From: a virus
Direction: 5' to 3' (one strand)
DNA length: 38,340 bases
Virus record (IMG/VR): IMGVR_UViG_3300036770_000738
Span: 1 to 38,340 of that record
Position numbers and translations under genes: made by a program. Under the pieces are notes generated by a model. That model saw only the letters and a list, made by a program, of their open reading frames with translations. It had not been told where the DNA came from and did not search any database. Below, one piece after another: positions 22,808 to 31,228 of this stretch (its first letter is position 1; each line of letters starts with the position of its first letter).

Positions 22808-24141
22808 TTCAACTCCCACATAGCAATGTCCGATAGCGCCCGCTTGTCATGCAGGGCGGCCCATATTTTCTCGTCTATCGTCTTGTTCGTTAACAAGACG
22901 TAGACCCACACATCATGCCGCTGACCGCTGCGGTGTAATCGACCGATGACTTGCTCGTACTCTTCAAGCGACCACGGCAGCGAGACGAACACCATACGAC
23001 TGCCGCCGTGCTGCAAGTTGAGCCCATGCCCTGCGGACTTAGGGTGGATCAACAACAGTTCAATCTCGCCTCGATTCCACGCGTCGATCACGCCAGGCTG
23101 ATCAATCGTCGCGGCTTTGGGATACCGCCGTCGAAGCTCGGCGAGCTCGGCTTGGTAATTGTAAACAGTTATTGTATTGGCGCGTTGGTTTTCTTCGAGG
23201 AGTTCATCGAGCAGATCGAACTTGTGCTCGGAGAACCATACGGACTTCTGCGTGACGTCGAACTTGCCAGGGCGATCGGACGCCGTGCGGGTCGTGTCGT
23301 AAACAAACCCGCTCGCCATCTGTTGCAGCTTGGCGGTGACAGCAGCAGCGTTCGCGGCGATCGCCTTGGCGTCAGGGAACTCCACCAAGAAGTCCCGCTT
23401 CATCGTCTCGTACGGGTCGCGGTCCACTAGATCGCAGCGCATCTCGACGACGTGCAAGGGCGGCAGCTTGTCGCTGTATTCGCCAGGCTCTAGCACAAAG
23501 GTCGCCGGCTTGATCCGCGCCATCACCTGTTCGAGCGCCCCCTGCGCGGGCGTCCATTCGCCATACTCGCGATTGAGGCAGATAAAGTATTGCTGCAAAA
23601 ACGCGCCTTTGCTGCGGCCCAGTAGGCTTTGGTCGATAATCTTGCATTGCCCGAACACGTCCTCTAGGCCGTTTGACGTAAAGCTACCCGTCAGCCCCCA
23701 GCGGATCTTGACGGGCTGTAATGCCTTCAGAATCGCCTTAAACCGTACGCCTGAAGGGTTTTTGAGGCGTGTGAGCTCATCAAACACCACGCCGTCAAAG
23801 TCAAGCCGCTGCTTGGCGAGCCACTGCAAGTTATCGTAGTTCGTGACCACTACGCGGGCGTCAGATTCTAAGGCCTTTGTCCGCCACGCGGGTGAACCTA
23901 CAGCAACAGCAAGGTCTAAGCCCGGCGCCCACTTCGGCGCCTCGACCGGCCAAACGTGCTGGGCGACTCGCAACGGCGCGACGACGAGCCACCGCTTGAC
24001 AATGCCGGCAGCCAGCATGTCCTGCATCGCTGTCAGCGTGAGCGCCGTCTTGCCAGCGCCTACGGGCGCCAGCACCATCGCACGGTCGTGCTCGTAGAGA
24101 AAGTCAGCCGCGCTCTCTTGATACGGACGCAAGGAAAGCAT
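22804..24141 (-). CDS. SNF2-family DNA helicase/translocase
   Basis: The 445-residue protein has SF2/SNF2 motifs: RPYQ at residues 5-8 (Q-motif like), Walker A APVGAGKT at 25-32, VVTNYDNL, a VVFDELTRLKN box (DE replacing DEAH), GLTGSF (motif III), and in the C-terminal lobe HGLNLQHGGSRMVF and QVIGRLHRSGQ (motif VI). It would move along double-stranded DNA using ATP. It is shorter than chromatin remodellers and lacks accessory domains, as usual in phages. It overlaps the upstream VRR-NUC gene by 38 bases, suggesting the two act together. Confidence 0.9.
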   Translation of the reverse strand: MLSLRPYQESAADFLYEHDRAMVLAPVGAGKTALTLTAMQDMLAAGIVKRWLVVAPLRVAQHVWPVEAPKWAPGLDLAVAVGSPAWRTKALESDARVVVTNYDNLQWLAKQRLDFDGVVFDELTRLKNPSGVRFKAILKALQPVKIRWGLTGSFTSNGLEDVFGQCKIIDQSLLGRSKGAFLQQYFICLNREYGEWTPAQGALEQVMARIKPATFVLEPGEYSDKLPPLHVVEMRCDLVDRDPYETMKRDFLVEFPDAKAIAANAAAVTAKLQQMASGFVYDTTRTASDRPGKFDVTQKSVWFSEHKFDLLDELLEENQRANTITVYNYQAELAELRRRYPKAATIDQPGVIDAWNRGEIELLLIHPKSAGHGLNLQHGGSRMVFVSLPWSLEEYEQVIGRLHRSGQRHDVWVYVLLTNKTIDEKIWAALHDKRALSDIAMWELK

Positions 24142-24391
24142 CGACGTCCTCGGTGCTAAACAGCACGCAATAGTTCTGGTTCGTCTGCTCCATCACGGAG
24201 GCAAACACCTTTTGCAGCGGCGACAGCCGACCTCGATCCGCCTTGAGCTCAACGAACCACGTCGCGCCGTCAGGCAGACAGACGATCCGATCGGCAACCC
24301 CGCGCTGCGAGGGCGAGCGAAACTTAAACGTGACGCCGCCGACACGCTCCACGGCCCAAGTCAAATACTCTTCGATAGTCTTCTCTCTCAT
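24104..24391 (-). CDS. VRR-NUC domain nuclease
   Basis: I chose ATG at 24391 (MREKTIEEYLTWAVERVGG), with agga upstream, over an earlier in-frame start; the product is 95 residues. The PD-(D/E)XK core is clear: GVADRIVCLP with D34, then FVELKADRGRLSPLQ with E48, K50 and Q60, which is the VRR-NUC signature. Stand-alone VRR-NUC proteins cut branched or flap DNA. It is the first gene of the short leftward operon with the helicase. Confidence 0.87.
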   Translation of the reverse strand: MREKTIEEYLTWAVERVGGVTFKFRSPSQRGVADRIVCLPDGATWFVELKADRGRLSPLQKVFASVMEQTNQNYCVLFSTEDVDAFLASVSRERG

Positions 24392-24420
24392 GGCACGAAT
24401 CCTATGTGATAAAACAATGC

Positions 24421-24449
24421 TTGACAAGCGAATAATGACCGCTTAGTCT
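24421..24449 (+). promoter_or_regulatory. Early rightward sigma70 promoter
   Basis: A perfect -35 TTGACA (24421-24426), a 17-bp spacer and a -10 TAGTCT (24444-24449) precede the DUF2800 gene. The -35 lies inside the palindrome GCTTG-A-CAAGC (24419-24429). Read leftward this gives TTGTCA, 17 bp before TAGGAT just ahead of the VRR-NUC start, so a weaker divergent promoter may share the element. Upstream bases resemble those of the leftward promoter at 34762-34789. Confidence 0.65.
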
Positions 24450-24478
24450 TGCGCAAACACACTAAAGGAGACTACACG

Positions 24479-25603
24479 ATGAGTCATAGCCATATCGTCG
24501 GCGGATCCACCGCCAAACGAGTGATCAACTGCCCTGGCAGCGTCAAGCTCTGCCAACAAGTTCCCCCGAAGCCATCTAGCAAGTACGCCGATGAAGGCAC
24601 GCTCTTGCACAACGTCATGGCTGAGATCTTAGGTCACGACAAAGAATTGCGTCATGTGCTCGATATGGAGTACAACGGCATTTCTCTCACTGGCGATCTG
24701 ATTGACAGCAAAGTGCGCCCTGCGCTGGAGGCGATCAATGATATTGACCCGGAGGCGAAACTCGAATTTGCGGTTGAACAAACCGTCGGCTTTGGTGATT
24801 TTTTACCGGATGTTTTTGGTTCTTGCGATCTTATTGGCCGCCTTGGGGATCGCGCTATTATATTGGATTGGAAATTCGGTGATGGTGTGGCTGTCGAAGC
24901 CGAGGAGAACGCTCAGTTACTGTTCTATACGGCTGCGGCGATCCGCACGCCGAGCCTTTCGTGGGTGTTCGACGGCGCTAAAGAGATTGAGTGCATCATT
25001 GTTCAGCCGCCCTCGATCAAGCGATGGGTGACGTCGTTCGATCGCGTGCGCCAGTTCGAGCGTGAGCTCGCCTACGCGGTCAAGCAAGCTGAGAAGCCCA
25101 ACGCGACCCTCAAGGTCGGCGATCATTGCCGCTGGTGCGCAGCAAAGCCGATCTGCCCGCTGATGAATGGCGCGGTCGATCGCGCACTACAGACGCAGAT
25201 CAAAGAGCTTGACGCCGAGCAGTTAGGCGCCCTGTTGGAGCGCGCCAACGTGTTAGAGCAATGGATCAGCGACCTGCGCGGGCTTGCCATGCAAGTGCTG
25301 GAGTCGGGCAACCCTGTCCCTGGCTACAAGCTCGTGGCGAAGCGCGCCACACGCAAATGGGTCGATGAGGAACAAGCCAAGCAAGTGCTGCTGACGCACT
25401 TGCGGCATGAAGACGTGATCGAGTCGAGTGTGATCAGCCCTGCACAGGCGGAGAAGAAGCTCAAAAAGCTGAAGCTCCCCTTGCCGGATGATCTCGTCGT
25501 CTCGGTCTCGACGGGTAACACGTTTGCGCCGGAGAGCGATCCTCGGCCAGCCGTGTTGCAAATCGGGCAGCAGTTGACTGCGGCCCTTTCTAAACTAGTC
25601 TGA
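24479..25603 (+). CDS. DUF2800 protein, Cas4/RecB-like iron-sulfur nuclease
   Basis: I chose ATG at 24479 (MSHSHIVGGSTAKR), with aaaggag 8 bases upstream; the product is 374 residues. Nuclease residues of the PD-(D/E)XK type are visible: H44 in GTLLHNVMAE, D117 in GSCDLIG, D130 and K132 in IILDWKFGDG, and Q146. Cysteines at 18 and at 217, 220 and 226 (CRWCAAKPIC) match the iron-sulfur arrangement of Cas4 and AddB-like nucleases. It is the first gene of the replication operon, so a recombination or end-processing role is likely. Confidence 0.82.
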   Translation: MSHSHIVGGSTAKRVINCPGSVKLCQQVPPKPSSKYADEGTLLHNVMAEILGHDKELRHVLDMEYNGISLTGDLIDSKVRPALEAINDIDPEAKLEFAVEQTVGFGDFLPDVFGSCDLIGRLGDRAIILDWKFGDGVAVEAEENAQLLFYTAAAIRTPSLSWVFDGAKEIECIIVQPPSIKRWVTSFDRVRQFERELAYAVKQAEKPNATLKVGDHCRWCAAKPICPLMNGAVDRALQTQIKELDAEQLGALLERANVLEQWISDLRGLAMQVLESGNPVPGYKLVAKRATRKWVDEEQAKQVLLTHLRHEDVIESSVISPAQAEKKLKKLKLPLPDDLVVSVSTGNTFAPESDPRPAVLQIGQQLTAALSKLV

Positions 25604-25614
25604 GGAATAAACTA

Positions 25615-26253
25615 ATGTCCAATATCACTGCGTTCAGCAAAGCGGGTCTCCCCGCCGTCTCTTCTCTGTCCACCGCCCTGCGTAACATCGAGGTCGATGT
25701 CGGCCCTGCCGGCACTGCGATCCTCAAGATGGATAAGACGGGCCACTGGGTCTTTGGTGCGGATCAAACCGAGGCCGAAGAGGACAGTAAGTGGGCGATC
25801 AATCCGTTCTCGTTCGTCCACGGCTACATTGCTTGGGGCGACGGCGAGGTGTTAGGCGAGAAGATGGTCTCGGTGTCACAGCCGTTACCTGAGCTTGAGC
25901 CTGCCCCGCCGCAGTCAAAGAAAGGATGGGAGACACAGGTGGGCTTGAGCTTGAAGTGCATCTCGGGTGACGACGCGGGCCTCGAAGCCCGTTACAGCAC
26001 CACGAGCGTGGGCGGCAAGCGTGCCGTGCAGACCCTCGCAGCCGCCATCGCTGCACAGGTCGAGCGCGATCAAAGCAAGCCCGTGCCGGTCGTGTTGCTG
26101 AAGAAGGAGCACTACCAGCATAAGTCCTACGGTCGCATCTACACGCCGGTCTTTGAGATCGTCGAGTGGGTGTCTATGGAAGGCGAAGCGCCATCGAACG
26201 ATGACGAGACGCCACCCCCAGCCGCAGCAGCCCGCCGCCGTCGCGCGGCCTAA
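25615..26253 (+). CDS. Replication-associated protein, possible ssDNA-binding protein
   Basis: The 212-residue protein has the conserved phrases AILKMDKTGHWVFGADQTEA, WAINPFSFVHGYIAWGDGEV, ARYSTTSVGGKRAVQTLAAA and EHYQHKSYGRIYTPVFEIVE. I recognise these from a family that always sits between a DUF2800 nuclease and a family A polymerase in phages. Its acidic, Pro-rich linker and final RRRRAA tail resemble ssDNA-binding proteins, though the order of acidic then basic tail is unusual. The single-strand-binding role is inferred from context. Confidence 0.6.
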   Translation: MSNITAFSKAGLPAVSSLSTALRNIEVDVGPAGTAILKMDKTGHWVFGADQTEAEEDSKWAINPFSFVHGYIAWGDGEVLGEKMVSVSQPLPELEPAPPQSKKGWETQVGLSLKCISGDDAGLEARYSTTSVGGKRAVQTLAAAIAAQVERDQSKPVPVVLLKKEHYQHKSYGRIYTPVFEIVEWVSMEGEAPSNDDETPPPAAAARRRRAA

Positions 26254-26259
26254 GAGGAG

Positions 26260-26287
26260 CGGGGGTCGGCAACGGCCCCCGTCTTTT
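26260..26287 (+). terminator. Hairpin with T-rich tail before the methyltransferase gene
   Basis: Bases 26260-26267 (CGGGGGTC) pair with 26274-26281 (GGCCCCCG), 8 bp including one G-T pair, around a GGCAAC loop, followed by TCTTTT at 26282-26287. It resembles an intrinsic terminator, seven bases after the previous stop. The next ATG is only 7 bases after the stem. A good Shine-Dalgarno, GAGGAG at 26254-26259, lies immediately before the stem. Folding would place it 7 bases from ATG 26289, so it may instead be a translation-bridging hairpin. Confidence 0.6.
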
Positions 26288-26288
26288 G

Positions 26289-26888
26289 ATGCGAGTATTA
26301 GTGGCTTGTGAATTCTCTGGCACTGTGCGAAACGCGTTCCGCAAACGCGGGCACGATGCTATGTCTTGTGACCTGTTGCCGAGCGAAACGGAAGGCCCGC
26401 ACTATCAAGGCGACGTGCGTGACGTGCTGCAAGATGGTTGGGACTTGATGATCGCTCACCCACCTTGCACATATTTGACGAATAGCGGCGTAACGTGGTT
26501 ACACCGTGACCCGACGCGATGGCAAAAGCTCGATGATGCAGCGGAGTTTTTTAAAATGCTGCTTGATGCTCCCATCCCGCGAATTGCGATTGAAAACCTG
26601 ATCATGCACAAGTACGCCAAAGAGCGTATTGGCGGCGTGAAGCAGTCACAAGTGATTCAGCCGTGGATGTTTGGACATCCTGAGTCAAAGGCAACGTGCT
26701 TGTGGCTCAAGAATTTGCCGACGCTCAGGGAAACGAAAAACGTAAAAGAGGAGATGTTAAAGCTACCGGACAGCGAACGGCAAAGATTACATTGGCTTCC
26801 GCCGTCTGCCGACCGATGGAAACTTCGTAGTACAACTTATTCAGGCATCGCTGAAGCGATGGCAGAGCAATGGCAATACTTTGGTTAG
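26289..26888 (+). CDS. DNA cytosine methyltransferase-like protein
   Basis: The 199-residue protein (ATG 26289) has motif I-like VACEFSGTVRNAF at residues 5-17, a GDVRDVL loop at 41-47, motif IV with PPC at 58-60 (AHPPCTYLTNSG) and ENL at 102-104 in place of the ENV motif. These are C5-cytosine methyltransferase signatures, but it is about half the usual length and lacks a clear target-recognition domain. It could protect phage DNA from host restriction. Some short homologues act with partners or on free nucleotides, so the exact substrate is open. It overlaps the polymerase gene by 19 bases. Confidence 0.75.
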   Translation: MRVLVACEFSGTVRNAFRKRGHDAMSCDLLPSETEGPHYQGDVRDVLQDGWDLMIAHPPCTYLTNSGVTWLHRDPTRWQKLDDAAEFFKMLLDAPIPRIAIENLIMHKYAKERIGGVKQSQVIQPWMFGHPESKATCLWLKNLPTLRETKNVKEEMLKLPDSERQRLHWLPPSADRWKLRSTTYSGIAEAMAEQWQYFG

Positions 26889-28825
26889 ACTTCGAGACCC
26901 GTAGCCGCTGCGACCTGAAGGCACACGGCGTCTACACCTACGCGCAAGACCTGAGCACCGAGGTGCTCTGCATGTCGTATGCGTTCGACGATGAGCCCGT
27001 CGAGACGTGGCTCCCGAAGCACCCGTTCCCTGAGCGCGTGGCGAACTGGACAGGGCAGATTCGCGCGCACAACGCTGCGTTCGAGCGCCTGATCTTTTGG
27101 CATGTGCTTGACCTGCCGTTCGCGCTCACTCAATTCTTTTGCACCGCGACACAAGCGCGGGCGAACTGTCTGCCTGGCAGCCTTGAAGACATAGGCCGCG
27201 CTCTGTCGTCTAAGATGAAGAAAGACCATCGCGGCGCGCAGTTGATCCGCCAGTTGTCGATCCCTAGGGCGGACGGGACGTTCAACAACGATCCTGAATT
27301 GATGGCCGAGATGATCCGCTACTGCGAGCAGGACGTGCGCGCGATGCGCGAGATCAGTAAGGCCATGCGTATCCTATCGGATACAGAGCTCCTCGATTAC
27401 CACGTCAACGAGCGCATCAACGATCGCGGCGTGCGCGTGGATCTGCCGCTCTGCGAGGCCGCCGTGCGCTACGCCGAGGCCGAGTTGCAGGACATTGAAG
27501 AGATCGTCGCCGACGTCACGCGTGGCGTGATTACGAGCGTGCGCTCGCCTAAGATGCGCGAGTGGGTATTGGAACGTGTCGGCCCTGAAGCGAAGAAGCT
27601 GATGACCGTCTACAAAGACGGCGAGAAGAAGTACAGCATCGACAAGACCGTCCGAGCGAACCTGCTCGCGATGGACAACCCCGATGAGTTGCCCGCAGAC
27701 GTCGCCGAGGTCGTGCAGTGCGCGGATGATCTTTGGGCGTCGTCCGTTGCGAAGTTCAAACGGTTAGCTAACCTGGCGGGCCAAGACGCTCGCGTGCGTG
27801 GCGCGTTTGTTTTTGCAGGCGGTAGCGCCACAGGCCGCGCGTCGAGCTACGGCGCGCAGGTGCATAACTTCACGCGCAAGTGCCACAAAGAACCCGAGGC
27901 CGTGCGGCACGCGCTCGTGCGCGGGCATAGTATCGTTCCGCGTTACGGAACCCGCGTCACGGATGTCCTCAAGGCCATGCTGCGCCCTGCGCTCATCCCC
28001 GCCAAGGGTAACGTATATGTGGTGGCCGATTGGAACGCGATCGAAGCGCGAGCGACCGCGTGGCTCTCGGCTGACCACACCGCCGAGGACGTGCTCAACG
28101 TCTTCCGCGCAGGCGGTGACATCTACAAGCGTGAGGCCGCAGGGATCTACCGCACTGACGTATCGGTTATTACTGACGAGCAACGCCAGATCGGTAAAGT
28201 CGCAATCCTAAGCCTCGGCTTTGCGGGCGGTGTCGGCGCGTTCGGCAACATGGCTCGCGCCTACGGCGTGACTATGAGCGAGTCGGACGCCCAGCGGATC
28301 GTCGACGCTTGGCGCCGTGCGAACGGCTGGGCCGTGCGTTACTGGCAGAAGCTCGAAGAGGCCTACACCCGAGCGATGCGAAATGTCAACCATGAATTTG
28401 CCGCTGGGCGCGTCAGTTATTTGTTTGACGGGCAGCATCTTTGGTACGCACTGCCGTCGGGCCGCGTGTTATGTTACCCGTTCGCCAAGCTGGACTCTGA
28501 CGGCGTGAGCTATCTCAAAGCCGCTTGGAAACCCGCCGCCGATGCGACCGAGTGGCCGCGAGCGCGGCTCTGGAAGGGCTTGGCGACGGAGAACATCACG
28601 CAGGCGGTCGCCAATGACTTGCTGCGTGAGGCACTGCGTGAGCTCGACCGTCGGGGGTTACAGACCGTGCTGCATGTGCACGACGAAATCGTTTTAGAGT
28701 GTCCTAGCGAGGCCGCCGAGGCCGTCGCTGAGACGCTCGTGGAAGTGATGTGTAGGGCTCCATCGTGGGCCGAGGGCTTGCCGCTGCGCGCCGAAGTGAA
28801 GGTGATGGAGCGGTACGGGAAGTGA
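26870..28825 (+). CDS. DNA polymerase I (family A) with 3'-5' exonuclease
   Basis: The 651-residue protein starts within the end of the methyltransferase gene. The proofreading domain has D7 and E9 in WLDFETRS, the exo II region around RAHNAAFERL (64-73) and D155 in YCEQDVRAM. Polymerase motifs are A (VVADWNAIEARATAW, D387), B (RQIGKVAILSLGF, 439-451) and C (HVHDEIVLE, D605-E606). Motif A has WNAIEAR in place of DYSQIELR, as in many phage enzymes. It would copy the phage genome using the primase-helicase downstream. Confidence 0.95.
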   Translation: MAILWLDFETRSRCDLKAHGVYTYAQDLSTEVLCMSYAFDDEPVETWLPKHPFPERVANWTGQIRAHNAAFERLIFWHVLDLPFALTQFFCTATQARANCLPGSLEDIGRALSSKMKKDHRGAQLIRQLSIPRADGTFNNDPELMAEMIRYCEQDVRAMREISKAMRILSDTELLDYHVNERINDRGVRVDLPLCEAAVRYAEAELQDIEEIVADVTRGVITSVRSPKMREWVLERVGPEAKKLMTVYKDGEKKYSIDKTVRANLLAMDNPDELPADVAEVVQCADDLWASSVAKFKRLANLAGQDARVRGAFVFAGGSATGRASSYGAQVHNFTRKCHKEPEAVRHALVRGHSIVPRYGTRVTDVLKAMLRPALIPAKGNVYVVADWNAIEARATAWLSADHTAEDVLNVFRAGGDIYKREAAGIYRTDVSVITDEQRQIGKVAILSLGFAGGVGAFGNMARAYGVTMSESDAQRIVDAWRRANGWAVRYWQKLEEAYTRAMRNVNHEFAAGRVSYLFDGQHLWYALPSGRVLCYPFAKLDSDGVSYLKAAWKPAADATEWPRARLWKGLATENITQAVANDLLREALRELDRRGLQTVLHVHDEIVLECPSEAAEAVAETLVEVMCRAPSWAEGLPLRAEVKVMERYGK

Positions 28826-28853
28826 AAAAAAAGCCCCACGGCTAGGTGGGGCT
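28825..28853 (-). terminator. Intrinsic terminator oriented leftward (antisense to the replication operon)
   Basis: AGCCCCAC (28832-28839) and GTGGGGCT (28846-28853) form a perfect 8-bp stem with a 6-base loop. Eight A residues precede it on the plus strand (28825-28832), so on the minus strand the stem is followed by eight T residues, a textbook terminator. No T-run follows on the plus strand. It would stop leftward transcripts that pass the convergent junction near 31180. Confidence 0.75.
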
Positions 28854-28876
28854 AAGAGGGGTCTGGAGAAAACACG

Positions 28877-31180
28877 ATGCAATCATTCGTCGACTATCTT
28901 ATCAACATTGCTCCCGAAGGGGAAACGATTTTATTTGTTCAGCAGAAGCCTAAGATGCGTAAGGGTGAGCCCGAGACGCATAACGACGGCTCGCCTAAGT
29001 ACGTCTGGATCCCGCATCTGCCCTACAAGGCGCCGCTCAAGCGCAAGGCGGCGTGGTACGCCAACACCGGCTGCTTCATCGTCGAACGGTTCAAAGAGGG
29101 GCTTTCAGCGTCCGCGCAAAACTGCGAGCGCGTGGCGTTCATGGTGCTCGATGACATTGGCACAAAGTCCAGCGCGCCGCCGATCGAGCCGACATGGAAG
29201 CTAGAAACGAGCCCTGGCAACTACCAGTGGGGTTACACGTTTGGGCTCGATGATCAGCCGATGCGCGGTGAGTTTAACGCCGCGATCAAGGCGATGGCCG
29301 AAGCGGGTTTCACCGACCCCGGTGCGGTGAATCCCGTCCGTAATTTCCGCATCCCTGGCAGTGTCAACCTCAAGGAAGGTCGCAATAACTTCGAGGCCGT
29401 GCTCACCGAGTTTCACCCCGAGCGCGAGTTCACGCTTGATCAGATCATTACCGCCTGCGGCGTCACGCCTGGGCCTGTAGATACCGCGTATATACGCGGC
29501 GTATATCTCGAAGACGACGGGCTCGACACGGTGCTGGAGTGGATCCGCGAGCGCGGGTTGCTGCTCGACAAGGCGAACGGCGAGGGCTGGTACGGCGTCG
29601 TCTGCCCTAACCATGCCGCGCACACGACGGGCGATCCCGGCGGGCGCTATAACCCCGTCAACCGCAGCTATACTTGCTTCCACGGGCATTGCGAAGAGTG
29701 GGACAGCGAGCGTTTCCTGCGCTGGGTCGAGTCCGAGGGTGGCCCCAAGACCGGCTACGGTCTGCGTGATGATCTACTCGCGAAAAAATTAGGAGCGGCA
29801 TTGAGTAAAATTACTCCCAATACTGAGTATCCTGACGAAGCCGCCAAGGTCATCAAAGAAGTCGAGCGCCGCGAGCTCGGGCGCGTCGAGAAGGCAGGCT
29901 GGTACGAACGCTTTGCGTATGTTATCGACGATGACGCGTACTTTGATTTAGTCGAGCGTCAAGAGATCACACGCACCTCGTTCAATGCGCTCTATCGGCA
30001 TGTGACCTGTCACAGCATCCACAATAACCGCCGCATCGAGGCGTCCGTTTGCTTCGATGAGAACCGTCAGGCGATGGGCGCTCGCGTCCTCACGGGCGTC
30101 ACGTTCGCGGCAGGTGAGTCGGTGCTCTGCTCCCGCAGCGGGCTGGTGTATGGCAACCGCTGGCGCAACGCGCGCCCCGAGGGCGTGCTTGGCGACGTGA
30201 CACCGTGGCTTGAGCACGCCGAGCGCATGATCCCCGATCCCGCCGAGCGCGAGCATGTGCTCGATGTCATGGCGTACAAGCGCCAGCACCCCGAGCGCAA
30301 GATCAACCATGCCGTACTGCACGCCGGCAAGCCTGGCAGCGGTAAAGACACGCTCTGGGCGCCGTTCCTGCACGCGATCGGCGGCGACGTGCGCGACCGT
30401 GCCAACATCGCGATCATTAAAAACGAGGAACTTAGTAGCCAATGGGGCTATGCGTTCGAGTCTGAAGTCATCGTGATCAATGAGCTCAGGCAAGCCGAAG
30501 CTAAAGATCGACGGGCGCTTGAGAACAGTTTGAAGCCGGTCATCGCTGCACCGCCTGAGACGCTCACGGTGAACCGCAAAGGGTTGCACCCGTACGATGC
30601 GCTCAACCGTGTGTTCGTCCTCTCATTCTCGAACGAACGCGCCGCGATCAGTCTGCCATCGAATGATCGGCGATGGTTCGTGCTCTGGTCTGAGGCCGAG
30701 CGGATGACGACGGAGGCGGCGGCTGCGCTCTGGGGTTGGTATCAGGCGGGCGGCTTTGCCGCCGTGACCGCGTGGCTCGATGCGCGCGACGTGTCGGCGT
30801 TCAACCCTGGCGCGACTCCGCCCATGACTGAAGCCAAGGCGATTATGATCGAATCGGCGATGAGCACCGCCGAGAGCTTCCTCGTGGACATGATCCGCCG
30901 CCGGCAAGGCGACTTCGCGCGCGGCGTGATCGCGTCACCCTTTTATGCCATTTGTGACCGGCTGCAAGGCCTCGCACCGAGCGGCGTTAAGGTTGTGCCG
31001 GCGGCGCTCATGCACGCGCTGCGCGAGGCCGAATGGATCGACTGCGGGCGCGTTCACTCGCGCGAGTATCCGACAAAGAAGCACGTCTTCGCTCACCCGC
31101 AATTTGCGGCGCTCAATCGTTCCGACTTGCGACGGATGGCGGAAGGCGATGAGCCCGCGCTCTCAATCGTCGGACAATAG
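28877..31180 (+). CDS. Primase-helicase (AEP-like primase, CHC2-type zinc motif, DUF5906 helicase)
   Basis: The 767-residue protein has an N-terminal archaeo-eukaryotic-type primase region, with FMVLDDIGTK around residues 88-97 and a second site NFRIPGSVNLKEG at 156-168. A zinc-binding segment follows with C243, H246, C267, H269/H271 and C272 (CPNH, CFHGHC). The C-terminal SF3-like helicase has Walker A GKPGSGKDT at 484-492, a downstream VIVINELRQAE Walker B, and LSFSNERAAI. It would unwind DNA and prime synthesis for the polymerase. Ribosome site is ggag after the hairpin. Confidence 0.9.
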   Translation: MQSFVDYLINIAPEGETILFVQQKPKMRKGEPETHNDGSPKYVWIPHLPYKAPLKRKAAWYANTGCFIVERFKEGLSASAQNCERVAFMVLDDIGTKSSAPPIEPTWKLETSPGNYQWGYTFGLDDQPMRGEFNAAIKAMAEAGFTDPGAVNPVRNFRIPGSVNLKEGRNNFEAVLTEFHPEREFTLDQIITACGVTPGPVDTAYIRGVYLEDDGLDTVLEWIRERGLLLDKANGEGWYGVVCPNHAAHTTGDPGGRYNPVNRSYTCFHGHCEEWDSERFLRWVESEGGPKTGYGLRDDLLAKKLGAALSKITPNTEYPDEAAKVIKEVERRELGRVEKAGWYERFAYVIDDDAYFDLVERQEITRTSFNALYRHVTCHSIHNNRRIEASVCFDENRQAMGARVLTGVTFAAGESVLCSRSGLVYGNRWRNARPEGVLGDVTPWLEHAERMIPDPAEREHVLDVMAYKRQHPERKINHAVLHAGKPGSGKDTLWAPFLHAIGGDVRDRANIAIIKNEELSSQWGYAFESEVIVINELRQAEAKDRRALENSLKPVIAAPPETLTVNRKGLHPYDALNRVFVLSFSNERAAISLPSNDRRWFVLWSEAERMTTEAAAALWGWYQAGGFAAVTAWLDARDVSAFNPGATPPMTEAKAIMIESAMSTAESFLVDMIRRRQGDFARGVIASPFYAICDRLQGLAPSGVKVVPAALMHALREAEWIDCGRVHSREYPTKKHVFAHPQFAALNRSDLRRMAEGDEPALSIVGQ

Positions 31181-31228
31181 CCAATCAATGACGACGGCGG
31201 CGAGTACGGTCAATACAAAGTAAATCAC
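31163..31228 (-). CDS. Putative 21-residue membrane microprotein
   Basis: A GTG at 31228 is preceded by aagga at a good distance, and opens a short frame that reads MIYFVLTVLAAVVIDWLLSD plus a final Asp before TGA at 31163-31165. Residues 2-18 form a single membrane helix. It overlaps the 31185 gene in another frame and the 3' end of the primase-helicase gene by 18 bases. The start signal and hydrophobicity favour a real product, but the size makes this tentative. Confidence 0.35.
   Translation of the reverse strand: MIYFVLTVLAAVVIDWLLSDD

Noticed and set aside
22951-23839. Long plus-strand frames opposite the SNF2 helicase gene
   Set aside because: They lack coherent protein composition, while the minus strand encodes a complete set of helicase motifs.
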